From NCBI GenBank assembly GCA_036499025.1, contig DASYEM010000134.1, forward strand, positions 1 to 35,354: a DNA stretch of 35,354 bases, given 5' to 3'. The translations under genes and the position numbers were made by a program. Of this stretch, positions 9,166 through 19,014 are shown one piece after another. Within the stretch, counting starts at the first letter, position 1. The number at the start of each line of letters is the position of its first letter. The stretch comes from Parvibaculum sp036499025. GTDB lineage: Bacteria; Pseudomonadota; Alphaproteobacteria; Parvibaculales; Parvibaculaceae. The notes below the pieces were generated by a model, which had not been told where the DNA came from, ran no database searches, and saw nothing but the letters and a program-made list of their open reading frames with translations.

Positions 9166-9213
9166 AAAAAAGATATGCTTCTTTTTTCGTAGCGCAAGAG
9201 ATATTCTTCCACC

Positions 9214-9549
9214 ATGGCGAAAACGAAACTTCCAAAGCCTGGGAAACCCGTTCGCGGCTCGAGTACCGGCAAACCGATCATGGCGCTGATCGACCTGATG
9301 GGACGCCGCTGGATTTTACGCATCTTGTGGGAACTGCGCTGCGGCCCACTGACTTTTCGCGCATTGCAGGATGCCTGTGGAGGCCTCTCTCCCAGCGTGC
9401 TCAATGGCCGCCTCGCCGAATTGCGCGAGATGGCATTGGCCGGCACAGAAGCAGGCGGTTATGCACTGACGCCACTGGGCCAGGAATTGCTGACGCAGTT
9501 CACGCCGCTCTCGATCTGGGCGGAGAAATGGGCAAAGGCCATTCGCTAA
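9214..9549 (+). CDS. HxlR-family winged-helix transcriptional regulator
   Basis: This is a 111-residue DNA-binding protein. The HxlR domain covers about residues 20-108, with IDLMGRRWILRILWEL (helix 1-2 region), GPLTFRALQDACGGLSPSVLNGRLAEL (recognition helix) and a wing with GYALTPLGQELL. These features are characteristic of the family. HxlR proteins act as dimers and often sense aldehydes, quinones or oxidants through a cysteine near the N-terminus. Here cysteines occur in the ELRCGPLTF and QDACGG segments. The gene is divergent from the CMD/AhpD-like gene and converges with metH, ending 3 bases before it. Regulation of the divergent neighbour and of itself is inferred from layout and from the palindrome between them. 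Confidence 0.88.
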   Translation: MAKTKLPKPGKPVRGSSTGKPIMALIDLMGRRWILRILWELRCGPLTFRALQDACGGLSPSVLNGRLAELREMALAGTEAGGYALTPLGQELLTQFTPLSIWAEKWAKAIR

Positions 9550-9552
9550 GCG

Positions 9553-12240
<2,688 letters not shown>

Positions 12241-12267
12241 CTCAAATCTTTTCTGATTTCGAACGCA

Positions 12268-13329
12268 TCACGAGCCGGTGAAGGCCTCAAGGCCCGACAA
12301 CCGCAGACGCGGTTCAATCTCGGGCTTCTCGCGCGGTGGAACGCCCTTCACCGCCTCCGCGATAGCATGAATATGTTCCGGCGTCGTGCCACAGCAACCG
12401 CCGACAATGTTGACCAGGCCCGACGACGCAAACTCACCGACGAGATGAGCCATATGCTCCGGACTTTCGTCATACTCACCCATTTCGTTCGGCAAGCCGG
12501 CATTGGGATGCGCGCTGATATTGACGCCTGCGATGCGCGACAACGTATCGACATGGGGCCGCATCTCTTTGGCGCCGAGCGCGCAATTGAGCCCGATCGA
12601 GAACGGCTTCACGTGGCTGACGGAGTTCCAGAAAGCTTCCGGCGTCTGGCCCGAAAGCAATCGTCCCGACATATCGGTGATCGTGCCGGAGATCATCACC
12701 GGCAATTCAAACCCAAGCTCCTCATAAACTTCCGAGACGGCAAAGAGCGCCGCCTTGGCATTCAGCGTGTCGAAAATCGTCTCGACCAGAATGATGTCCG
12801 CCCCACCCTCGATCAGTCCACGCGTCGCGCTCTTATAGGCTTCGCGCAACTCGTCAAAATTGACATTACGAAATCCCGGATCGCTGACCTTGGGCGAAAT
12901 CGACGCCGTCCGGTTGGTGGGCCCGAGCACACCTGCGACATAACAAATGCGCCCCGGCGTCTCGCTCTCGGCGATGTCAGCCGCCTCGCGTGCAATCTTC
13001 GCACTCTCGACATTCATTTCATAGGCGACGGATTCAAGTTTGTAATCCGCCTGCGCGATCACGGTCGCGCCGAATGTATTCGTCTCGGCAATGTCGGCGC
13101 CTGCGCGGAAATACTTCAGATGAATGTCGCGCAGGATGTCGGGCCGCACGAGGCCGATCAACTCATTGTCGCCCTTGAGATCGACGGAATGTTCCTTGAA
13201 CCGCTCACCCCGGAAATCCGCTTCCGAAAGCTTGTAACCCTGGATCATCGTGCCCATCGCGCCGTCAAGCACCAGCACCCGGTCCTTGATGTCGCTCTTC
13301 AGCGTCGCAATGCGTTCGTCTCTGGTCAT
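12268..13329 (-). CDS. metH: cobalamin-dependent methionine synthase, N-terminal homocysteine-binding half
   Basis: This 353-residue homocysteine S-methyltransferase barrel corresponds to the first module of MetH. It opens with VLVLDGAMGTMIQGYKLSE and keeps the zinc-binding cysteines C249 (GLNCALGAKEM) and C312/C313 (GGCCGTTPEH) that activate homocysteine thiolate. It ends at LRLSGLEAFTGS, exactly where full-length MetH passes into its folate domain. The ATG at 13329 is supported by AAGGACAAG upstream. A longer frame to 13398 would run into metF. It begins 10 bases after metF, so both are cotranscribed in a sahR-metF-metH order. Split MetH occurs in other alphaproteobacteria as far as I recall, so this is probably functional and not decay. 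Confidence 0.95.
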   Translation of the reverse strand: MTRDERIATLKSDIKDRVLVLDGAMGTMIQGYKLSEADFRGERFKEHSVDLKGDNELIGLVRPDILRDIHLKYFRAGADIAETNTFGATVIAQADYKLESVAYEMNVESAKIAREAADIAESETPGRICYVAGVLGPTNRTASISPKVSDPGFRNVNFDELREAYKSATRGLIEGGADIILVETIFDTLNAKAALFAVSEVYEELGFELPVMISGTITDMSGRLLSGQTPEAFWNSVSHVKPFSIGLNCALGAKEMRPHVDTLSRIAGVNISAHPNAGLPNEMGEYDESPEHMAHLVGEFASSGLVNIVGGCCGTTPEHIHAIAEAVKGVPPREKPEIEPRLRLSGLEAFTGS

Positions 13330-13339
13330 GGTCTTGTCC

Positions 13340-14236
13340 TTACCGCGCCAGCGCCGGGACGGGGTGCGTCCTGAGGCCCAGCACATGGCAGATCGCAAAT
13401 GTCAGATCCGCCTGATTGAGCGTATAGAAGTGAAACCGGTCGAAGCCATAGGCGCGCAAACGGTTCACCTGCTCGGTCGCCACATAGGCCGCGATCAATT
13501 TGCGCGTTTCCAGTTCATCGTCGAGCCCCACATAATAGTCATCGAGCCATTTCGGAATGCTGGCGCCGCAGCGATCCGCCATCCGCTTCGTACCCTTGAA
13601 ATTCGTTGTAGGCATGATGCCCGGCACCAGCGGCACGCCAATGTCCGCCTTCCGCGCCCGCTCCAGAAACCGGACATGCTTCTCCGTATCGAACACGAAC
13701 TGCGTAATCGCCCGCGTCGCGCCGGCATCGACTTTCCGCTTGAGCAACTCGATATCGGCTTCGATCGACGCCGATTCCGGGTGCCCTTCAGGATAGGCGC
13801 TGACGATGACATCGAAATCGGCAATCTTCTTGATCGCGGCAATCAGTTCCGGCGTCGATTGGTAGCCTTGCGGATGCGGGCTGTAAGGCGCGCCGAGTTC
13901 CGGCATATCGCCGCGCAACGCGACGATGTGGCGAATACCTGCGTCCCAATAACCGCGGATCACATCGTCGGTTTCCTCCCGTGTCGCGCCGACGCAGGTG
14001 AGGTGTGCCGCCGGCGTCAATGTCGTCTCCTGCACGATACGCTTCACGGTGCCGTGTGTACGCTCGCGCGTCGAGCCGCCCGCGCCATAAGTCACCGAAA
14101 CAAATTCCGGCTGCAAAGGTTCGAGCCTGCGAATCGAGCGCCACAACGTCTCTTCCATCTCCGGTGTCTTCGGCGGAAAGAACTCGAAGGAAACGCGCGT
14201 CTCTCCGCTCCCGCTTTGAGTCGATACTTTGCTCAT
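13340..14236 (-). CDS. metF: 5,10-methylenetetrahydrofolate reductase
   Basis: This 298-residue flavoprotein reduces methylene-tetrahydrofolate to the methyl-folate consumed by MetH. The TIM barrel begins with VSFEFFPPKTPEMEETLW, in which E18 matches the conserved catalytic glutamate of MetF. HLTCVG (about 98-103), HIVALRGDMP (FAD/folate region) and PGIMPTTNF are further family hallmarks. Length matches the family. The ATG at 14236 shares four bases (ATGA) with the stop of the upstream sahR gene and has a GGAGGGG ribosome-binding site ending 8 bases before it. Translation is therefore probably coupled, and the operon supplies and uses methyl-folate in order. Regulation is expected through SahR at the palindrome upstream of sahR. 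Confidence 0.96.
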   Translation of the reverse strand: MSKVSTQSGSGETRVSFEFFPPKTPEMEETLWRSIRRLEPLQPEFVSVTYGAGGSTRERTHGTVKRIVQETTLTPAAHLTCVGATREETDDVIRGYWDAGIRHIVALRGDMPELGAPYSPHPQGYQSTPELIAAIKKIADFDVIVSAYPEGHPESASIEADIELLKRKVDAGATRAITQFVFDTEKHVRFLERARKADIGVPLVPGIMPTTNFKGTKRMADRCGASIPKWLDDYYVGLDDELETRKLIAAYVATEQVNRLRAYGFDRFHFYTLNQADLTFAICHVLGLRTHPVPALAR

Positions 14237-15231
14237 GCGTTTGTCCCCTCCAGTTCCGCCGTCCGACGCTGGTGTTTTGCGCCGCGTCCTGCCGCCTTGT
14301 CCGCCGCATAAATGACGACCGTCAACGCACCTTCGCCACCTTCGGGCGGCAGTCGCCGCACCTCGGCTAAGTCGAGACCAGCCTGCACAAGCCAGCCCTT
14401 CACTTCATCTTCCGCAAAGCCAAGACGACGATGCGCCTGTTCTTCGCGCAGAAAATCAAGATCATGCGGCGCGAAATCGGCGATCAACAATCGTCCTCCC
14501 GGCCCCAGAATACGCGCGGCTTCGGCAACGGCTGCCGCCGGGTCGTCAAGATAATGCAACACCTGATGCAACGTCACGAGGTCGGCGGTCGCATCCTGCA
14601 GCGGTAGATCATAGAGATCACCCTGCCGGAGCGAACAATGCTCGATGCCCGATTGTTCAAGCGTCGCCCGCGCGAAGGCGAGCATCTCCGGTGAGAGATC
14701 AATGCCAAGGCTCGTTCGCGCCTTGGGCCCGATCAATTCGATCATGCGGCCGGTGCCGGTGCCGAGATCGACGAAACTCTCCACCTCTTCATCCGCCCGC
14801 ACCAGCTCCACCAAAGCCTGCTCGACCTTGGCCTCCGGCACATGCAGCGAGCGTATGCGGTTCCACTGATCGACATTGGAGCGGAAAAACGCCGCCGCCC
14901 TTTCCGCCCGCGCCGCGCGCACCGCTTCCAGCCGTTCGAGATCGCGGGCAATCGTCTGGTCGCCCGCCGGGATCAGGTTCGTCAGCAGAGAGGCGAGCTT
15001 CACACCCGCCCCGGCCTGCGAGCGCCGATAAAAAACCCAACTCCCTTCACGAAACCTGTCGAGCAATCCCGCCTCGCACATCAGCTTCAGATGACGGCTG
15101 ACGCGCGGCTGGCTTTGTCGCAAAATCTGGGTGAGCTCGGTGACAGTCAGCTCGCTCTTGGCGAGGATCGCAAGCAAGCGAAGCCGCGTCGGCTCACCCG
15201 CCGCCCTCAAAGCTGTCAGTAGCTGTTCCAT
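14233..15231 (-). CDS. sahR: ArsR-type regulator fused to a SAM-dependent methyltransferase domain, SahR-like
   Basis: This 332-residue two-domain protein joins an ArsR winged helix to a class I methyltransferase fold. The winged helix is at about residues 5-75 (SELTVTELTQILRQSQPRVSRHLKLM), and the fold is at about 110-310 with motif I FVDLGTGTGR (153-162). Proteobacterial SahR regulators sense S-adenosylhomocysteine and control methionine-cycle genes, and the alphaproteobacterial form carries such a methyltransferase-like domain. Here it heads an operon with metF and both metH genes and overlaps metF by four bases, which strongly supports the assignment. The ATG at 15231 follows GAGGTG. A near-perfect palindrome lies within the predicted promoter just upstream, which suggests autoregulation. 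Whether the methyltransferase domain retains catalysis or only binds the ligand cannot be told. Confidence 0.85.
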   Translation of the reverse strand: MEQLLTALRAAGEPTRLRLLAILAKSELTVTELTQILRQSQPRVSRHLKLMCEAGLLDRFREGSWVFYRRSQAGAGVKLASLLTNLIPAGDQTIARDLERLEAVRAARAERAAAFFRSNVDQWNRIRSLHVPEAKVEQALVELVRADEEVESFVDLGTGTGRMIELIGPKARTSLGIDLSPEMLAFARATLEQSGIEHCSLRQGDLYDLPLQDATADLVTLHQVLHYLDDPAAAVAEAARILGPGGRLLIADFAPHDLDFLREEQAHRRLGFAEDEVKGWLVQAGLDLAEVRRLPPEGGEGALTVVIYAADKAAGRGAKHQRRTAELEGTNA

Positions 15232-15260
15232 GCCATCACCTCGCGCGAAGTCGATGTATT

Positions 15261-15290
15261 ATATAAACATATCTTTATGTATATATTCAA
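15261..15290 (-). promoter_or_regulatory. SahR-type operator overlapping the sahR-metF-metH promoter
   Basis: ATATAAACATA (15261-15271) and TATGTATATAT (15276-15286) are inverted repeats matching at 10 of 11 positions around TCTT. On the minus strand TTGAAT (15285-15290) and TTTATA (15262-15267) are spaced by 17 bases. The operator therefore fills the -35 to -10 interval, 30 bases before the sahR start codon. An AT-rich palindrome in a GC-rich genome at this place fits an ArsR-family repressor site. Confidence 0.7.
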
Positions 15291-15553
15291 GGGGTAATCC
15301 GGCACTGCAAAACGGTACATTTAGGCAACAGTGACGCATCGGGGAGACGCAATCGGCCCAGCCACGCTGGTTAACGGGGGAACCGTATGATAGCTAGGAG
15401 CAAGGGGTCTGATTAAGGCGCGTAGTTTCAAACACGCGTCTCAAGGGCATTTATGCGGAATTAAGCAGCATGTCCGAATCTGTCAGACTGTGAATGAAGC
15501 TGGTGACGATCTAAATCCTGCCGCCTTCAGAGGCCAAAAGACGGATAGACATA
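15291..15553. other. intergenic region upstream of mlaA
   Basis: This gap lies between the sahR promoter and mlaA. It must hold the mlaA promoter, but I see no convincing -35/-10 pair. I looked for a SAM- or SAH-type riboswitch here and saw none. Short frames present are shadows. Confidence 0.5.
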
Positions 15554-16372
15554 ATGAAGTTGGTGGCAAGGAGCCTGAATTTGAGTCTCAAGGGTGTGTG
15601 TCTCGGATTGACCGTTCTGCTCGCGGCCTGTGCGACGAAGCCCTCGCCTTCCAATGCGGCGGCGGTGCAGGCTTACGACGACACCAACGATCCGGCTGAG
15701 CCTCTGAACCGCTACTTCTTCGAGCTCAACCGATTCTTCGACATCATTCTGATCAAGCCCGTCGCGACCTGGTACCACGGTGTGGTGCCCGATCCCGCGC
15801 GCCAGGGCATCCGCAATTTCCTCGATAACCTTTCGAGCCCGGTCGTTCTCGCCAATGACGGACTTCAGGGTGAGTGGGATCGCGCCGGCACCACGGCGAC
15901 CCGCCTCGGCATCAACACAACCGTCGGCGTTCTCGGACTCTTCGACCCGGCGACGGGCTGGGGCTATCCGCAGCACCGCGAAGATTTCGGCCAGACCTTG
16001 GCGACCTATGGCACGCCGGAAGGCCCTTATATCTTCCTGCCGATCCTCGGTCCGTCCCCGCCCCGCGACCTTGCAGGTTTCGTCGTCGACTCGTTCTTCG
16101 ATCCGCTCACCTATGTCTATTGGGATGGTCCGTACACTGTTCCGGTCACGCGTTTCGTGATCAACGGTATCGACGTGCGCTCACGCAATCTGGGCACACT
16201 CGATCAGATCGAGCGTACGTCGGTCGATTATTACGCGACCGTCCGCAGCCTGTATCGTCAGAGCCGCAAGAACGAAATCGCCAACGGCAAGACAAACAAC
16301 GAAGACCTGCCTGACATCGACAATCTAAATTTCGACACAAACGAACCCCAGGCTGTTTCTCCTAGTAAGTAG
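15554..16372 (+). CDS. mlaA: MlaA/VacJ-family phospholipid-transport lipoprotein
   Basis: This 272-residue outer-membrane lipoprotein is predicted to remove misplaced phospholipids from the outer leaflet and hand them to MlaC. It has a lipoprotein signal with the lipobox LAAC, in which C26 becomes acylated. The MlaA domain follows, with the characteristic NDPAEPLNRYFFELNRFFD segment, RQGIRNFLDNLSSPVV and GVLGLFDPATGWGYPQHREDFGQTL. The acidic, disordered C-terminal tail (about 245-272) is common. It is followed by mlaC on the same strand after 103 bases, so the two probably form one unit. Only a weak ribosome-binding site precedes the ATG. The transporter genes mlaFED are not in the window. 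Confidence 0.94.
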   Translation: MKLVARSLNLSLKGVCLGLTVLLAACATKPSPSNAAAVQAYDDTNDPAEPLNRYFFELNRFFDIILIKPVATWYHGVVPDPARQGIRNFLDNLSSPVVLANDGLQGEWDRAGTTATRLGINTTVGVLGLFDPATGWGYPQHREDFGQTLATYGTPEGPYIFLPILGPSPPRDLAGFVVDSFFDPLTYVYWDGPYTVPVTRFVINGIDVRSRNLGTLDQIERTSVDYYATVRSLYRQSRKNEIANGKTNNEDLPDIDNLNFDTNEPQAVSPSK

Positions 16373-16475
16373 AAACTCTTTCGCCGGTTCGACGTTGATC
16401 TTACGCGCTTCCCGTTCAGCGCGGCTTGTTGTTCACGCGCTCTTTTCTTCACGCCCATGTCCAGGAGACTAGGCA

Positions 16476-17132
16476 ATGACCTCCTCTAACTTCATGCGAT
16501 CCGCACTCGCATCTCTGGCGTTTTCCTTCGCCGTCGCCACGTCGATCCTCTCCGCCAGCACCCCGGCGCTTGCCGCCGGTGATCCGGCAGCGGAAGCCTT
16601 CGTGAACAACGTGTCGGGCCGCGCCATCGACATCATCAGCGACAAGAGCACCAGCCGCGCCGAGCGCGAAGCCGCATTCGGCAAGCTTCTCGACGAGACG
16701 GCCGACATGCCGCGTATCGCGGCTTTCGCTCTCGGCCAGTATCTTCGTCTGCCGACACCTGAGCAGAAGACTGAATACCTGGCGCTCGTGCGCAACTTCG
16801 TCGTCAAGGTCTACGTGACCCGCCTCTCCGACTACCATAACGAGAAACTTGTCATCACGGACTCCAAGCCCAAAGGCGACAAACAAGCGATCGTCAACAG
16901 CCAGATCAATTTTACCAATGGCCGTGAGCCGGTGAAGGTGACCTGGTGGCTCGTGAAAGACGCCAGCGGTTCCTACAAGATTTTCGACGTCAATGTCGTC
17001 GGCATCTGGCTGGCTCAGGAACAACGCTCGACGTTCTCCTCCGTCATTGCCAACCACAACGGCGAATTCAGCGCGCTTATCGATCACCTGAAAGCGCAGA
17101 TCGCCAGCGCCGAAAGCGGCAAGGCGCAGTAA
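16476..17132 (+). CDS. mlaC: MlaC-type periplasmic phospholipid carrier (toluene tolerance Ttg2D family)
   Basis: This is a 218-residue secreted protein. The signal peptide (about 1-33) ends in ALA before AGDPAAEAF. The rest matches the MlaC/Tol_Tol_Ttg2 domain: an N-terminal helical part with EREAAFGKLLDETADMPRIAAFALGQYLRLPTPEQ, and the YVTRLSDYHNEKLVI and VKVTWWLVKDASGSYKIFDVNVVGIWL strands that line the lipid pocket. It would ferry phospholipids between MlaA and the inner-membrane MlaFEDB complex. AGGAGA lies about 8 bases ahead of the ATG. The gene ends 19 bases before a strong stem-loop terminator, so it closes the mlaA-mlaC unit. Confidence 0.93.
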   Translation: MTSSNFMRSALASLAFSFAVATSILSASTPALAAGDPAAEAFVNNVSGRAIDIISDKSTSRAEREAAFGKLLDETADMPRIAAFALGQYLRLPTPEQKTEYLALVRNFVVKVYVTRLSDYHNEKLVITDSKPKGDKQAIVNSQINFTNGREPVKVTWWLVKDASGSYKIFDVNVVGIWLAQEQRSTFSSVIANHNGEFSALIDHLKAQIASAESGKAQ

Positions 17133-17151
17133 ACGTCTGACATATCAAATA

Positions 17152-17185
17152 AAAAACGGCGCGGATTTCATTCCGCGCCGTTTTT
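17152..17185. terminator. bidirectional intrinsic terminator between mlaC and ettA
   Basis: AAAAACGGCGCGGA (17152-17165) and TCCGCGCCGTTTTT (17172-17185) form a perfect 14-bp stem with a 6-base loop, bordered by A- and T-runs. It serves the converging mlaC (plus) and ettA (minus) transcripts. Confidence 0.92.
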
Positions 17186-17205
17186 GTTTGTCTGACCGCC
17201 AAGCT

Positions 17206-18861
17206 TCAGCGGCTGAAACGCTTGTACTTGATGCGATGCGGAACTTCCGCTTCGGCGCCGAGGCGCTTCTTTCGATCCGCTTCATATTCCTGATAGTTAC
17301 CTTCGAACCATTCGACATGGCTGTCGCCTTCAAAGGCGAGCATGTGCGTTGCGATACGGTCGAGAAACCAGCGATCATGGCTGATAACGATGGCGCAACC
17401 GGCAAAGGCGACTAGCGCATCTTCCAGGGCGCGCAGCGTATCGACATCAAGATCGTTGGTCGGTTCGTCGAGGAGGAGCAGGTTCGCGCCCGATTTCAGC
17501 ATCTTGGCCAGATGCACGCGATTGCGCTCGCCGCCTGAGAGCTGGCCGACCTTCTTCTGCTGGTCGCTGCCCTTGAAGTTGAACGCGCCGACATAGGCCC
17601 GGCTCGGCATGGTGATTTTGCCGAGTTCAATGATGTCCGTGCCGCCGGAGATTTCTTCCCATACCGTCTTCGTCGGTGAAAGATCGTCGCGGCTCTGATC
17701 GACATAGCCCATGACGACCGTATCGCCGACTTTCAGCGTGCCGGTGTCGGGGGCGTCGAGCCCCGTCAACATGCGAAACAGCGTCGTCTTGCCCGCACCG
17801 TTCGGCCCGATGATGCCGACAATGCCGCCCGGCGGAAGCTGGAACGACAGATCGTCGATCAGCAAACGGTCGCCGAAGGCTTTGGAAAGGCTCGTCGCTT
17901 CGACAACGGTGCCGCCGAGACGCGGCCCCGCCGGAATGACGATCTGCGCCTTGCCGTCTTGCTGCTTTCCAGCCTGAGCCAGCAAGTCATCATAGGCGTT
18001 GACGCGCGCCTTGCTCTTCGCCTGACGCGCCTTGGGGCTCTGCTTGATCCATTCAAGTTCGCGAGCCAACGTGCGCTGCACGGCTTCTTCCTGCCTGCCC
18101 TCTTGCTCAAGCCGCTTCGACTTCTGTTCGAGCCATGAGGAGTAGTTACCCTCATAGGGAATGCCGGAACCACGGTCGAGTTCGAGAATCCAGCCCGTCA
18201 CATTGTCGAGAAAATAGCGGTCATGGGTGACGAGAACGACGGTGCCGCCGTAAGCCTTCAGATAGCTCTGAAGCCAGGCGACCGATTCCGCATCGAGATG
18301 GTTGGTCGGTTCGTCGAGCAACAGCAGATCGGGCGCGGCGAGCAGCAACTGACAAAGCGCGACGCGGCGCTTCTCGCCGCCAGAGAGCTTCGATACGTCG
18401 GCAGCGCCGTCTGGGCAGCGTAACGCATCCATCGCCATCTCGACCTGGCTGTCGAGGTCCCAAAGGTTCTGCGCGTCGATGATGTCTTGCAGCTTCGCCA
18501 TCTCTTCGGCCGTCTCGTCCGAATAGTTCATAGCGACTTCGTTGTAGCGATCGACCAGCGCCTTCTTCTCCTTGGCGCCTTCCATCACATTGTCGAGCAC
18601 GTCCTTCGATGGATCGAGTTCCGGCTCCTGCGCCAGATAACCGATCTTGGCGCTCTCCGCCGCCCAGGCCTCGCCCGTGTGATCCTTGTCGATGCCGGCC
18701 ATGATCTTCAGCAGCGTCGATTTACCCGCACCGTTGAGACCGACGACGCCGATCTTGACGCCCGGCAGGAACGACAGGCGAATGTCCTTCAGAACTTGCT
18801 TGCCGCCCGGATAGGTCTTGGACAGCCGGTCCATGACGTAGACATATTGATAGGAGGCCAT
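17206..18861 (-). CDS. ettA: energy-dependent translational throttle protein EttA, ABC-F family
   Basis: This 551-residue soluble protein has two ATP-binding cassettes and no membrane part. It is predicted to bind the ribosomal E site and gate the first steps of elongation according to ATP/ADP level. The first cassette has Walker A GLNGAGKST (41-49), signature LSGGE (159-163) and Walker B LLLLDEPTNHLD (near 179-190). The arm and linker carry SKRLEQEGRQEEAVQRTLARELEW (about 248-271) and the SPKARQAKSKAR segment typical of EttA. The second cassette has GPNGAGKT (352-359), LSGGE (441-445) and LLLLDEPTNDLD (461-472). The start MASYQYVYVMDRLSKTYPGG agrees with the family. It is a single gene between the terminator and a divergent membrane-protein gene. 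Confidence 0.96.
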   Translation of the reverse strand: MASYQYVYVMDRLSKTYPGGKQVLKDIRLSFLPGVKIGVVGLNGAGKSTLLKIMAGIDKDHTGEAWAAESAKIGYLAQEPELDPSKDVLDNVMEGAKEKKALVDRYNEVAMNYSDETAEEMAKLQDIIDAQNLWDLDSQVEMAMDALRCPDGAADVSKLSGGEKRRVALCQLLLAAPDLLLLDEPTNHLDAESVAWLQSYLKAYGGTVVLVTHDRYFLDNVTGWILELDRGSGIPYEGNYSSWLEQKSKRLEQEGRQEEAVQRTLARELEWIKQSPKARQAKSKARVNAYDDLLAQAGKQQDGKAQIVIPAGPRLGGTVVEATSLSKAFGDRLLIDDLSFQLPPGGIVGIIGPNGAGKTTLFRMLTGLDAPDTGTLKVGDTVVMGYVDQSRDDLSPTKTVWEEISGGTDIIELGKITMPSRAYVGAFNFKGSDQQKKVGQLSGGERNRVHLAKMLKSGANLLLLDEPTNDLDVDTLRALEDALVAFAGCAIVISHDRWFLDRIATHMLAFEGDSHVEWFEGNYQEYEADRKKRLGAEAEVPHRIKYKRFSR

Positions 18862-19014
18862 GCGCCGCTCGCTCTCGAATTTCGATGAATGGGTTGCGGC
18901 CTCTTCTAGCGGATCGCGCCCAAAGCGGCAATGTTTCCGCCCTCTCGCCTCGTAGCCTCCTCATGCTAGGATAGCTCCGCGCGCGGGGCCGCTCGCGCCT
19001 CAGGAGACGAACCG

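Noticed and set aside
15232..15553. Possible SAM or SAH riboswitch upstream of the methionine operon
   Set aside because: No conserved riboswitch core was seen. The operon instead has its own SahR-type regulator and operator.
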